From Gracilaria gracilis (lineage: Eukaryota > Rhodophyta > Florideophyceae > Gracilariales > Gracilariaceae), in the NCBI GenBank assembly GCA_030374805.1, contig JARGSG010000190.1, positions 62,001-126,000 of the forward strand: 64,000 nt of DNA, in the 5' to 3' direction. Below the pieces are notes generated by a model. The model saw only the letters and a program-made list of their open reading frames with translations. It had not been told where the DNA came from and searched no databases. The translations under genes and the position numbers were made by a program. Shown here one piece after another: positions 22,365 to 32,923 of the stretch (its first letter is position 1; each line of letters starts with the position of its first letter).

Positions 22365-22814
22365 GTACCACCAGACACGACCACGGGCCTGCCAAGCGAG
22401 TGGCTTTCCCGCTTGCTATCCCACAACCGCCGGTACCGATCTTTCCCGCCCGTTTGGGGGGGAAGGTGACGTTGGTTTCTCCCATCGGTCTCGTACCCTC
22501 CCTATTGGCGCTCTTCACCTTATTTGATCTGACCGCCTCGCTCCAGGCGCTGCCACCCTTCACCCACCTTTTGGTTGGTCCCCGTCGTGTCGTTTGGGCG
22601 CTTTGGAATCGCGCGCTCACCCGTTGGCCATCATCTTCCTCGCCATTCGGGGCCCCGTAAACCGTCGGGTGTTGTACGAAGACAACTACTCTGGTGTCCC
22701 TTTGGTGCCTCTACACCCAGATGTGGTCGTTGTCTTGGGTGCCTGCGCCGTACCTCGCCGATCCTACGAGGTTGTGTCCTCGTTGTGGCGCCTTCGCCCT
22801 GGTTTTTTTCTTCC

Positions 22815-25507
22815 ATGGGGTCACCTCCGCCTTCCGACGCACCACACGGTCCCAACACGTCGAAGGTACCGCGCTTTCCCACGCGGCCGGCCGTTTGCGT
22901 CAATTCCCGAGGGTTCTCTGCGTTTCCGCCCCCTCGTGCTGATCGGTCGGTCAGCGCTCCCGGGACTCCTGCCAATCGGTCTCCTTCTCACGCCCCGAAC
23001 GCTCCGCCCGTCGTCGCTCTTCCGTTCGGTTCGTTACCTGGGCGTACCCGTCGGCTCCGTGTCTCGCCTTTCCAACCATTGGATGCGCCCCTTGGTCCGG
23101 TTAGGAGTCTGGTCGGCGACTATTCGTCCCATGTGGGCGACGGTATAAGAGAGGTCCTTGGCGGTGACGATTTCATCGACCTTGATGGTATCGACCTCGA
23201 CGCAGACCTGGTGGATACGAAGGGTCTATTCGTCGTTGACCCGTCGGTTTCGCGCGTTGCGTCCTCGTCTATGAACCCCCATCCCCGCGTAGGGCCATTT
23301 GGTGGTATTGCCAAGCGCGTCACTCGTTCACAATCAAGGGTTACCCGCGGCGGTACTTCTGGTGGTCGAGGAAGCAGTGGACACGGCGCCGGGCGGGGAA
23401 ATAGATCAGCCGACCTAACCGTCGAACCGATAACCGGAATGGCTTATAATCCGTACCCCGATCCTGACCTTCAGGTTACTTCTTATACTGCTCCAGCCGG
23501 CGCTTCCAGTTCTCCGTTTGGGGTACCTCTGGTCCCCCTCCACCATTAACCTATCAGGATCTGTTTAAATCGCAGGGACAGTATGGAGTCCTGCTCGGTT
23601 TGGTCAATCCTCGCATCTTCCAGTCCCACGGAAATTGGCCCGTTCTAGCAAATGTCTACCAGATTCCCCATGTGTTCCGCCGACCGGTTGTCGCGGATTA
23701 CCTGTTTTTTAAGCGCTGAGACTGCGAGCGTCTCGACCGCATCCCTTCCCATCGTCCGCCTGCACCCTCTGGTTCGCGCAACCAACTCCAGCACAAATAT
23801 GAGCCGTTCGCCGCTAAAAATCGTCATACCCCGTTCGTCATGGTGATTCCTCCGATGATCCTCTCGGATTTGCCTTACCTCCGTGGTCCACATGAAGAAT
23901 CCTATTTCCGCCGTTTGGTATATGGTCTTCATCAGCTTGGTACTCGTTTTCAAATCCTGAAGGCTACGCTCCTCATTGTTAGCTTCGATCGTCCTCTTCA
24001 CTCCAATTGGTTCATGGACCGCCGAAGGTGGTCCAGCGACCAGATTGCGGAAATCAAGTTGCGTCATCGACGTTCGAATGTTCGTACGATGTACACTTAC
24101 AACTTCGTGGAATTCTTTTCCCAGGATGCGAAAGTCCGTCGGGAGCTTTACGTCCAACGTCCTCAATGGTTGGAGCAGTATGAGGTCCGTCAGTACCTCG
24201 ATGTCCCGAAGCCTCCCGTCTTGGTCTAATTTGGCAGTGCAATCTTCAAGAGCACGAACTTTGCTTCTACGGTCTGGTTCTTCGCGGTTGCGGAATTCGC
24301 CGCTATGGTTGCTCTGTTGGCGTTGCAGGCTTCCCGTGAGGGGATCACCTGGGCCACTTGGTCGTCCGACGCCACCTTCCCGGCGCATGCATTGACTCCA
24401 GTCGGCCGCGTGTTCCGTTTGCCGAAGCATCTTGTCACGGTCATTGGCGATGAGTTAACCGTTGCCCACCTGGTCCACGAAACTCCGTATACGGCTGATG
24501 AGCTTAACGCCCTATTGGATGCTGCTCTGAACCATACTTGGGGGCCCGACCAGGCTTGGGCGGTTTGGAACTCACAAAAGCTCCGGGTGGTGGAGGAGGA
24601 GGAGCACATTTTGGCCAACCACCTGGCTGATGATCCCGTGCCTGGTCCGAATGGTGAAGAGCCTGTTGTGGTGCGACCTCAATCGGTCATCAAGTCCCCG
24701 GCGGTCCCTTCGAACGTCCCAGTGGCCTTGAGCCCTCCCATTACGGTTCCTCCTCCAGCTAACCGGAGAGTTACCAACACCCCAGTTGGTAACAGGGTTG
24801 AAGGCCCGTTCCGGTCAGTGCCCGTACTTTCTCCGATGGTTCCCCATGACGGAGAGCGCCTAACGGCTCTTGAGGGGGCACTGCAACGCCTTAACCAGGT
24901 GTGCCTGCAGCACCTTAACCGTCCTGGACCGCCTTCTGCCGTCCAAGCCATTGACACCCTTACGAGTTACTTGCCCACTCTGGTTCAACATTCCAACCAG
25001 ACTGAAGCGCTGCGGAAGTTCCGTGACCAATTTCAACAGAGTATGTACCACTTGCTGTCTAAGCAGGTTGGTTCTTTATCCCAAATGGTCGACCAGGGCA
25101 GTGTGTCTCTTTCTCCGAACCCTCAAGCTATGCCCGCTTTATCTGCTCCGATTGGTCCCAATCCAACATATCAGTACCCTGGTGGTTTTGGCCAGCCCGG
25201 TAGTCAAGGTGGGGCTATCCCCTACGGGTTTGCGACTGCCCCGGCGGGTTCCGTGCCATTGGGCCCGCTTGTTTCTTCTGACGTAGCCGGGGTTTCTCCA
25301 CCGTCCCAGAGTCGGCGGATCTATTATAGTCGCCCCCCGTCGGCGCCTACTCTTTCTGGTGTTGCCGCATCGGACGCTGCTGCTCCGTCCAGTGTCACTC
25401 CTATGGTGAAGACGCCTCCGACAGGCCAAGCGCCATCGAGCACGTTGCCAGTCACTCACGATACCGCCGTGCCATCTCCTGGCTTGGCTGCCGCTGGCTG
25501 GGGGTAG
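22815..25507 (+). pseudogene. Antisense gene of the gypsy element (unknown function)
   Basis: A ~900-codon reading frame on the strand opposite to gag-pol, between the 3' LTR and the chromodomain. I choose the ATG at 22815 because composition looks protein-like from there. The order is a Pro/Ser-rich N-terminus, an acidic Asp-Leu-Asp-Gly-Ile-Asp-Leu-Asp stretch, a basic Lys-Arg-Val-Thr-Arg-Ser-Gln-Ser-Arg segment with a Gly-rich tract, a folded-looking central domain (about 23540-24600), and a Pro/Ser/Gly-rich C-terminus. The frame shifts once near 23530 and has a TGA near 23718 and a TAA at 24227-24229; otherwise it is open to 25507. No enzyme motif, zinc finger, signal peptide or membrane segment is visible. 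It is neither env-like nor pol-derived. Confidence 0.72.
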
Positions 25508-25664
25508 GTAGGTGGTGGCTCCGGTGGTAGTGGACAGGGCCGTGGTTCTGGTCGAGTTTCATGGCCCGGGGCGTACGGAGGTTCTGTTAGTGGCCGAGGT
25601 GGTTCCCATCACAGCGGGCAGTAGTCTTCGTAGTCTACTAAACTCCCTAGCGGTAACCTTTGCC

Positions 25665-25670
25665 AATAAA
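25665..25670 (+). promoter_or_regulatory. Candidate polyadenylation signal of the antisense gene
   Basis: AATAAA lies about 160 bp after the antisense stop codon and before the convergent end of the chromodomain frame at 25803. Canonical hexamer and suitable position. Use is not shown. Confidence 0.4.
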
Positions 25671-25802
25671 TGTTCCTGTTTGTGCTTGTTTGTCTCTTTG
25701 TTCTTTTGCTTCTTCGGCTTCTTAGTTGCGCTTCGCACATGAAAACACCAGACGAAAAAGTAAAACAAAAACTCTACCGTCCCATCGTGTTTGCCCCTTC
25801 TT

Positions 25803-26102
25803 CTATCGTCGCTGTTCCACAGGAACATTTAAAGATCCAGGTGGTGGTTGCTGTTTTCGTTTTCTCCAGTAACGAATAATGAAGTTGTTGGGTATATGTC
25901 CAGGGGGTTCTATCTTAAAGTAAAAAGCTGTCCATCCGTACCACCGAACTCGGTAACGAATTCCTTTTATGGTGTGCTCGTGTCCAACGATCGTATCGAT
26001 GACTCCTTCCGATGTGGTAGGCGTTGTTTGGTTCTGATGGGTTTGCCTCCCTCGGCGAAGGTACCTGGGGTGTCGTTGCTGTTGGTCCCAATGGGTCTGC
26101 AC
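25803..26102 (-). pseudogene. Chromodomain at the 3' end of gypsy pol
   Basis: A 99-codon minus-strand frame. It holds Gly-Val-Ile-Asp-Thr-Ile-Val-Gly-His-Glu, then Tyr-Arg-Val-Arg-Trp-Tyr-Gly-Trp, then Phe-Lys-Ile-Glu-Pro. These match the chromodomain plan (I-L-x..., Y-x-V-x-W-x-G-(Y/W), (W)-x-P/E). In chromoviruses this integrase tail reads histone marks and directs integration into heterochromatin. The usual Thr-Trp-Glu core is altered to Phe-Lys-Ile-Glu here. The frame differs from that of the integrase upstream (ending at 26185), so it is disconnected by a frameshift. Confidence 0.7.
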
Positions 26103-26184
26103 TGACTGCTCTTGCCTCTGGTGGTGGTGGCTGTTGTTGATTTTCAGGTGGACTCCTTGGCTGTCCTTCTTCGACTGGGGTTTT

Positions 26185-27891
26185 TTAGATGCGATCGATT
26201 GATACGGTATTCCCCAAACCCTTTTCCAGTATGGTTACCGTGTGATCGTCGCTCCGAATTACCTTAAATGGTCCTGTAGCCTTAGGGAGTAACTTCGATC
26301 GTATGTTTTCATCTACCAATCGATCTTCTCTTTCTTCGGCCGGCGTTGGGCGTGCACCTTTTGGTGGAATATCCACCCAGACGTAGTCTTCCCGTCGGGC
26401 TGTGACGACGTGTTTTACCTTTTGGTCGTATAAGCGTTTATAACGTTGTTGGGCCTCCGTGAGTTTCCCGATTGCCACCTTCAAGGACTGTCGTAGTCTT
26501 GACAGGATATCCTTCTTCACTTGGGCGGCTGTTTTTCTACCCGGTGCCTTCTGGTTTTGGGGCCCAGATTGGAGAATAATACCAGGCGGGTGCCGTGATA
26601 GAACCAAGTCAAAAGAAGTTGTTCCCGTCTATTGGTGTACCTGAAGGTTGTACGCGTACGTGAGCGGTTGAACAAAATCTGCCCAACTGGTTTGGTGCTC
26701 CTCTACATAGTAACGGAGGCGTGCCACCAGTGTTTTGTTGTACTGCTCTACTTGCCCATTGGTTTGGGGATGGTATGCGGTTGTAAAGTAGTGTTTCAGG
26801 CCAATCATGGTACAAACCGACTCAAAGAACTTCGAGGCCAGATTGGATCCATTTTCCGTGAGAAGGTATATCGGTGCGCCATATGGGTACACCCAGTGGT
26901 CCAAAAAGGTTTGTGCCAGAACCGCTGAGGTCGTAATTTTTAGGGGGATAGCTCTTGTGAGCTTAGTAAACCGGTCGGTAATGACCATGACGTACTTCTA
27001 CTTCTTTGGCGTTTCTGGCAATGGTCCAAGGAGGTCGATCGTCACGAATTCCAGAGGGCCCGTGGCTGGGAACAACTTTAGGTATTTGCGGTGTTTCCTT
27101 AGACCTCCTCTGGTTTTGACACAAGAAGTGCACCTACCCACATAGATGTAGACATCATGAGCCATTAATGGCCAGTAAAACTCTCTCCTCAAGGTGTAAT
27201 ACATCCTGGTGCCTCCCGGGTGGCCCGCAAGAAATGGAATGTGGCCTAATTGGATTATGCGTTGCCGGAGAGATTTCGGGACCAGCTTTTGAAGCATCCC
27301 ATCCAGTGGCGAACGCTTTACCAGGTATCTCTAATGGGCCACATCGAACTGTGATTGTTTCAGCCCTACCGTCTCGGCTAGTGACTTGCAATATCGGTCG
27401 GTAGATTTTTCTCTCAGGAATTCCTCTTTGGTTAGTGGGGAATGTTTTTCTTTTATAGCGAAGGCGCACTCTTCCCCCTGGGGTTAAAGTTCTTCATCGT
27501 GTAGCTCTTCGTCGTCCATAAAGGTCCCCGTCCGAGCTCCCTCAGCTGTGGTGTCCGGTTCGTTGAGTTGGACGGTAAAACATGGAATGTCATCTTCTAG
27601 TGGCGCGTCTTCTAACCCCTCGGTGTTGAGGCGCGAAAGAGCGTCGGCTACTCGGTGCTTTATCCCTGGGCGATATTGCACGTCATATTCAAACTCTAAT
27701 AGGCGTAACCTCTATCTGGCCAGTCGTCCCGAAGCGTCTGCCAAGCCCAGAATCCATCTCAAGGCATCATGGTCAGTCCGTAAGGTAGACCCCGCTCCAT
27801 ATAGGTGAGGCCGAAGCATGAGCATGCTCCATACCACTGCCAGGCATTCTTTCTCCGTGACGGTGTAGTTTTGCTCTGTTTTGGTAAGAGC
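26185..27891 (-). pseudogene. Gypsy pol: RNase H end and integrase
   Basis: Minus-strand frame continuous with the RT frame but with several stops. In order: the RNase H tail (Ala-Leu-Thr-Lys-Thr-Glu-Gln-Asn-Tyr) and Tyr-Arg-Pro-Gly-x5-Val-Ala-Asp-Ala-Leu-Ser-Arg. The integrase HHCC finger follows (Gly-His...Gly-His-Pro...Cys-Thr-Ser-Cys), then the core with the first Asp in Val-Thr-Ile-Asp-Leu-Leu-Gly-Pro. The Leu-Leu-Thr-Glu-Asn-Gly-Ser segment has Glu where the second catalytic Asp is expected. The final Glu is in Gly-Gln-Val-Glu-Gln-Tyr. A GPY/F-like tail ends at 26185. The stops and the Asp-to-Glu change make it inactive. Confidence 0.85.
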
Positions 27892-29088
27892 TCAACTCCA
27901 GTAGCCAATTGATAATTTCGTTCCGTCCTCCTGTTCTTGCATTAAGCAGAACCCAATTTGGGCTGCTGAGGCGTCAATATCAAGGGTATAGGGGAGGCCA
28001 TCTTTTGGTAATGCCAGTACTGGTGGCGAGAGAAGTGCTGCCTTCAACTTCTGGAAGGCCTCGATCTCGTTCTCTCCCAGGTATTCGAACTGGTCCGGCT
28101 GCCTCTTTTGTAGCTTACGGTTAAGGGGTGCTGCAATCTTGGCGAACCCTTTGATGAACCGACGGTGTACGTTAAATAAACCAATGAAGGACCGGATATC
28201 CATTTGGGTTTGGGGAATACGAGCCTCCTGGACCGCTCGGATATTTCGTCTAGTTACCTCAAGGCGCCCTGCGCTAATCATGTGTCCCAGGTATTCCACC
28301 TTCTAGTCAAAGAAGACACACTTGCGTAGTTTCAGTGTTACTCCTGCACTACGCAGAAGACTAAGCACCGTTCGCACGTGGTTAAAATTTCCTTTCACCG
28401 TTCGGGAGTACATAACCACATCGTCAATGTATACCAGGGCGGTTTGCCATTTGACCTTCGAAAGGATGATGTCCAGGGCCCGTTGGAAAGTTGCGGGCGC
28501 ATTACGTAATCCAAACGGCATTCGTAGGAAACGGTAAATTCCTGCATGGCATGTGAATGTTGTTTTGTCGCGATCTTCGTCCGGTATATCCACCTGCCAG
28601 TACCCACAGTTGGCATCCAATGTAGTAAACATCTTAGCGTCCCCTAATGAGTCTATGCACTCATCCATTCTGGGTATGGGGTAGGAATCGCGGACCGTCA
28701 GGGCGTTTAGGTTTCTGTAGTCAACACAAAACCGCATTCTTGTATCCCCTTTTTTCTGAGCGAGGACCACGGGACTCGCCCATTCGGCCTGTGCGGGTTC
28801 GATTACTCCCTCTCGAAGCATCCTGTCTACTTCGTCCTCTATAACCTCTCGGGCCTTGTGACCAGCCCTATAAGGTTGTTGATGTACGGGTCTGAATCTC
28901 GGGACCAGGTCGATACGGTGTTGCGTGGCTTTAATGACGCCGAGGCGTCCCGACCACATGGAACTGAACGGCTCCAGCAGGTCGAGGACTTGTTCCATAA
29001 TGGATTTGTTCTCGAAGCCGATGTTGACCTCGTCTTTCCAGCTGTTCATTGTCTTCAGCTCCCTAGTTCGTTCTTCGTAGTTAGCCAA
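27892..29088 (-). pseudogene. Gypsy pol: reverse transcriptase and start of RNase H
   Basis: Reverse transcriptase with the expected motif series: Met-Arg-Phe-Cys-Val-Asp-Tyr-Arg-Asn-Leu-Asn, Tyr-Pro-Ile-Pro-Arg-Met-Asp, Leu-Arg-Met-Pro-Phe-Gly-Leu-Arg-Asn-Ala-Pro and the catalytic Tyr-Ile-Asp-Asp. A TAG at 28303 interrupts just before Tyr-Leu-Gly-His-Met, and the same frame continues to a TGA at 27892 within the RNase H region (catalytic Asp in Thr-Leu-Asp-Ile-Asp-Ala-Ser). The YIDD centre is intact, but the polyprotein is not. Confidence 0.92.
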
Positions 29089-29979
29089 TTCCTGTTGGTT
29101 TTCGTTAGGTTCATTGTCTCCTTCCCCTCCTTAGCGGCGACGTCCTCGTTCGGCCCACTTGGGTTAATGAGGAATATGCTGCCTGGTGCTGCTAGGGCGA
29201 GTCCAATAACGGTATGTTTAGGTAGTTTAACCGTATGGTTACTGAAGTTACTGACATATACCTGAAATGGTAGCGACGGTACGTTGTCTATAATTCCGTT
29301 TGCCATCATGGTCAAATGCCGTTCTAATACCCGCGGGTGGTTTTGTAAGGTTAGCAGACCTGGTCGGTCGCATGTTACTTTCATCCACCACCTGGTGCAT
29401 TGGGGGTATTTTGACGGCTTTGACTAGTCGTACATTATTAGATACTGTTTCCGATGGGCTCTCTTTCTGGCCCAGAGTTGGAGATCGGTGACGTCCGATT
29501 ATGGCAACCCTCGGACCTTGATAGAAGACAACTGTCTTTGCGCGTGGCAGTATTGCCTTCACATGTTTGTCAATAAAAGTTGTTCCGAGGACACAATCTG
29601 TGGCTAAGTGATTGATGACGATGAACCGTACTCTAGCCTTTAGCTGTCCAACGTTCACCATTAGGTCGAGAATACCACGTATAGAAAGCGGGCGGTTGTT
29701 TGCGTCGACCAGTGGGTTCCGGAGAGAGCACGGGCGTATCTTGTCTAGGAGTCTTTGTGGGAGTAACTTCGCATTAACCAAATTTGGTCCGGCACCCGTA
29801 TCAAGGACTGATACGCATGGGGCAAATTGGTTATTACAGAACCCAACGGTGAGTTTTACCTTGTAGTTGTCGTGCTTTAAGAAGCATATCGTCTCCGTTT
29901 GGTTTTTGTCGTCACCCGGATCGGCAACTCTTTGGTAATCATCCATACGAAAACCAGTTGGAACTGGCTGGCCTTCCAA
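29055..29979 (-). pseudogene. Gypsy pol: aspartic protease and linker
   Basis: The minus-strand frame from 29979 contains the retroviral-type protease active site Val-Leu-Asp-Thr-Gly-Ala-Gly, with Cys-Val-Leu-Gly-Thr further on (the flap/psi-loop side). Near 29385 coding character moves to another frame (29384-29055), with a typical post-protease segment (Phe-Gln-Val-Tyr-Val-Ser-Asn-Phe and Val-Lys-Leu-Pro-Lys-His-Thr). It returns to the first frame at about 29088 for RT. Two compensating frameshifts are inferred. The protease start is in a different frame from gag, 36 bp past its stop. Confidence 0.82.
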
Positions 29980-30014
29980 AGGAGGCCGGTCGGCAGCGGC
30001 CTATGTGCCGACCT

Positions 30015-32279
30015 TTAAGCGTTTTCCTCCTGTTGGGTGGGGCCAGCTCCCTGTTGAGGAGCTTGGTCCTGGACCTCAGAGGGAGAAATCGAATTGACCG
30101 TTTGGGCTCTTTTGGGGTTGGGGGCGGGTGTTTCCTGTCGGTTCTCCCGGCGTTGCATGGGTGGCCCGAAAACTTCTTGGTGGTTGCTCTCCCTCGCTTG
30201 AAATAAGGCGGCACGTGCTGCTGGTGCCACATTAAGGCACATCGTAGCCAGATGGTGGGGCGAAAGGCACAGCCAGCAAAGGAAGTTTCCTGTGACGGGA
30301 TCTCGGATTGCCATTGGCAGCGAGCGTTGGCCGGGCGGTGGTCCAGAAACCGTGGAAGGCATGCCAAGGGCCGTGCGGTATGTACTCTGTTGGCTTTGTG
30401 GCGTATACTGAGATACTGCCAACACGTGCTCACCGGCGATCGGTTCTGACGTCATCGTCGGCGGACCACTCGGCGTCGACGGGACTGTGGTTGACCAGTT
30501 GGAAGGTGTCGAGACCCCATTATGGTAGCCCGTTCCGACTATGTTACTCCCCGTACCTGCCGGCGTTGCTCCCTGTGCCGTCTTCTCTGAGGAGTAGTCC
30601 ACCTCCAATAACTTTCGGCGTGCCTTGTCTTTCGTCCTTAATGGCTTAGGTGTCGAGGCCGAGGGTCTCTTTCCAGCTCGGTGTGTATCACTTAAAGCTT
30701 GTGCATATCGAGCGAGTCCGTTGTAGTCCACTTTCCGGTTGGTTGCCAAGTAGTTTTTCACTTGTGATTTAATGGACTGATGAACGTTATCGGCCAGCAT
30801 TGACTTCAGTCTGGTAGTGGTGAATACATTACCGCATCTGGAAGCCATCGCGAACAATGACTTCGCGAATTCCGTCTCGGTTTGTCCGGACCTCTGACAG
30901 TAGTTGAGAACTTCTCCGTACGCTTCTTGGATGACCTCATCAGTTGCATATGTCTCCAATAGGTAATTCACAACCTGTGGGTAGGAACTTAACATTTCCG
31001 TCTGGTCTTCGTCCACCGCCATAGTACTTCCTTGCATCCTGCTGTGCAGCAGTGTAGCCGCTTGTCCTTTGAGGTAGAACTGAAAGAGCCACATGGATGC
31101 GCCTTTCGAAAACCCATTCTGGTCACATGCGATTTTAAACCTCTGCAGGAAGTCTATGATCGCGATAGGGTCGTCTCCGCTGAAGGTCGTATCTCCCATT
31201 TGGAAACTAAGCCGCTTGTGCTCCTTAGTTATTTTCTGAGCCACTGAACTAGTGTACTCAGAGCTTCTATTCACTAACCTATAGGCCCTATAGTCAACCG
31301 CTTTGGTGAACAGATCATTGAGCGAATGCATCACCTGATGGCCATTGTCCGTATCCGTATCGGTTTCTGAGTCCGACTTCTCATACCGTTTGGCTTTCTT
31401 TTTTCGGGATTTCTTGGCCTTTCGGTTGTTGTTCTTCCTTTTCCTTCTACCTCGAAGGCCATCGTCATGCGACGAGTCCGAATCAGTGTCGGAGCTCGAA
31501 GAGTCCGGGTCAGACCCATGACCCTTCTTCTTCCTCCTATTTGTCTTCTTCTTACCTTTTGGTCTTCGTCGCGGCTCATTCTCCCCGTCAGACGAATCAC
31601 CACCACCAGGACTCCTCTTCCTGTCGTCCTGTATGGCTCTACCCGTTGGTTCCGGGTGGTATATAATCCTCGGGCCCTCACCCCTGTGAGGGTCTGCCTT
31701 TTCCGGATGGGGGTCAATTAGCTTCTCACCAATCGGTCTAAAAGGAAGATTGGGGTCGACCGTCTTCGTCGCTGTATAAACCTGAGGGTTTACCGTACCG
31801 ATTGGTGTTTTAACCGGCGTGGCTGAGATGTCCTGTAGTTGCACCACTTGGTGCTCCTTCAGTGACTCTTGCACCATTTGGTCTATGTATTCCCGAGCGT
31901 CCTGCTCGATGAAATGCAACACCAATGTGGGCATCCTGTCGGATAGTACCACTGCATCTCTGTCTGCAACCATACGGGTGATCGCCTCCAGGTCCAGACG
32001 GGGAACTACTATCGTAGGTTTCTCGTCATTTAATACCACGGGGTCAGTATCGGCGCTAGCCTCCGACGGTACCGGAGGCTGATATAGTACCGATTGGTTC
32101 GCCGGGGGAGCGGCCTCTATAGCCGTCGGTTCCCCGTCATCGGCGTGGACCATGGTGGAATTATGACGTAATAATTCCTCGGGGTTACCCAGGATGGGTC
32201 TAGCGTATGAGGAGGGGCCCACGCCCGATCCTCGGCTAGATGATCCTCTGGTTCGAACAGGGTTCGTCGACATATCCAA
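30015..32279 (-). CDS. gag: Gypsy gag polyprotein (intact, 754 aa)
   Basis: Uninterrupted 754-codon frame on the minus strand. The N-terminal third is acidic/Pro-rich. A Lys/Arg-rich middle (about residues 235-305) alternates with Ser/Asp runs. A helical capsid-like domain follows (about residues 345-545; Phe-Ser-Gly-Asp-Asp-Pro, Trp-Leu-Phe-Gln-Phe-Tyr-Leu-Lys-Gly). A single zinc knuckle, Cys-Trp-Leu-Cys-Leu-Ser-Pro-His-His-Leu-Ala-Thr-Met-Cys (CX2CX4HX4C), lies near residue 675. Gag forms the particle and packages element RNA. It is longer than typical gypsy Gag because of the N-terminal extension. It contrasts with the heavily broken pol. Confidence 0.9.
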   Translation of the reverse strand: MDMSTNPVRTRGSSSRGSGVGPSSYARPILGNPEELLRHNSTMVHADDGEPTAIEAAPPANQSVLYQPPVPSEASADTDPVVLNDEKPTIVVPRLDLEAITRMVADRDAVVLSDRMPTLVLHFIEQDAREYIDQMVQESLKEHQVVQLQDISATPVKTPIGTVNPQVYTATKTVDPNLPFRPIGEKLIDPHPEKADPHRGEGPRIIYHPEPTGRAIQDDRKRSPGGGDSSDGENEPRRRPKGKKKTNRRKKKGHGSDPDSSSSDTDSDSSHDDGLRGRRKRKNNNRKAKKSRKKKAKRYEKSDSETDTDTDNGHQVMHSLNDLFTKAVDYRAYRLVNRSSEYTSSVAQKITKEHKRLSFQMGDTTFSGDDPIAIIDFLQRFKIACDQNGFSKGASMWLFQFYLKGQAATLLHSRMQGSTMAVDEDQTEMLSSYPQVVNYLLETYATDEVIQEAYGEVLNYCQRSGQTETEFAKSLFAMASRCGNVFTTTRLKSMLADNVHQSIKSQVKNYLATNRKVDYNGLARYAQALSDTHRAGKRPSASTPKPLRTKDKARRKLLEVDYSSEKTAQGATPAGTGSNIVGTGYHNGVSTPSNWSTTVPSTPSGPPTMTSEPIAGEHVLAVSQYTPQSQQSTYRTALGMPSTVSGPPPGQRSLPMAIRDPVTGNFLCWLCLSPHHLATMCLNVAPAARAALFQARESNHQEVFGPPMQRRENRQETPAPNPKRAQTVNSISPSEVQDQAPQQGAGPTQQEENA

Positions 32280-32398
32280 TTGGTCAATTGGTGATTAACT
32301 AAATCGCTTTCCAGTGATACTCAAACTCCGATTGGTATTCAAATTCCACTTCCTTCCTTTCAAAACTTCTTTTCGGGCCAGCTGGCGATTCCAGAATT

Positions 32399-32415
32399 TC
32401 TATGTCGGGAGACCA
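32399..32415 (-). promoter_or_regulatory. Primer-binding site of the gypsy element
   Basis: Three bases inside the 5' LTR the minus strand reads TGGTCTCCCGACATAG. It begins with TGG as expected for annealing to a tRNA 3'-CCA end. I did not identify which tRNA. Confidence 0.45.
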
Positions 32416-32418
32416 AAA

Positions 32419-32923
32419 TGTGGTATAACAGCACGAGCTATGTCAAATTGGGTAGTTCGTGTGGACGCGTGGCTAGGGAGAGCGCGTGGGCTCGACCTAG
32501 AAGGCAGGATAAAGGATACCGAGGGGTGTGTGGCAGCACCTACCACTGGGGGCGCGAGATAGCAGCTGGCTAGACCGTAACCGTTAGGTACATCCGGTGG
32601 ACGGCGCGCAGCGTGCTAGTAAAGCCTGAATAGTCCTAGCTAAACCACGAGGTTGACTGTAGAAACCAGGTGGTTCTAGACTTAGCCAGAAGGTGCTTAA
32701 CTTTACAATATAGTGGGGGAGGGAGCGCCACGATCACCTTAAGGGTGTGCGGGGCTCGACCTCCAGTGCGGCACCCACGTGGGCCACATTTAGGTGCCAT
32801 CTGCCGAGTGCACCTCAGAAAATATCTACTCTATCTGCCACTGTAGTTTCTATCCTTTCGGTCTATTCACCTATTCTACTAAAGGTCGGACACCCACGTG
32901 GCAACTCCGCTCACTGTACCACA
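32419..32923 (-). repeat. 5' LTR of the gypsy element (plus-strand right copy)
   Basis: 505 bp, starting TGTGGTATAAC and ending ACTGTACCACA. Same length as the copy at 21850-22354. It contains the promoter side of the element. Confidence 0.92.

Larger units (their letters stand above)
21850..32923 (-). mobile_element. Ty3/gypsy chromovirus-like LTR retrotransposon (11.07 kb)
   Basis: Complete element on the minus strand. It has two 505-bp LTRs (TGT...ACA ends), gag, protease, reverse transcriptase, RNase H, integrase and a chromodomain, and an extra gene in antisense orientation near the 3' LTR. The flanks are ATACG on the left (21845-21849) and GTACG on the right (32924-32928), a 5-bp target duplication with one mismatch. 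By eye the LTRs differ at about 25-28 of 505 positions, so the insertion is not recent. gag is open, whereas pol has many stops and two frameshifts. The insertion lies about 170 bp past the end of transposase remnant B. Confidence 0.93.

Noticed and set aside
22575..22814. Extending the gypsy antisense gene to the upstream ATG at 22575
   Set aside because: The extra 80 codons are Cys/Arg/Trp-rich and unlike the rest; the ATG at 22815 starts protein-like sequence.
22815..25507. The antisense gene as an envelope gene
   Set aside because: Wrong strand relative to gag-pol, with no signal peptide, transmembrane helix or Cys-rich ectodomain.
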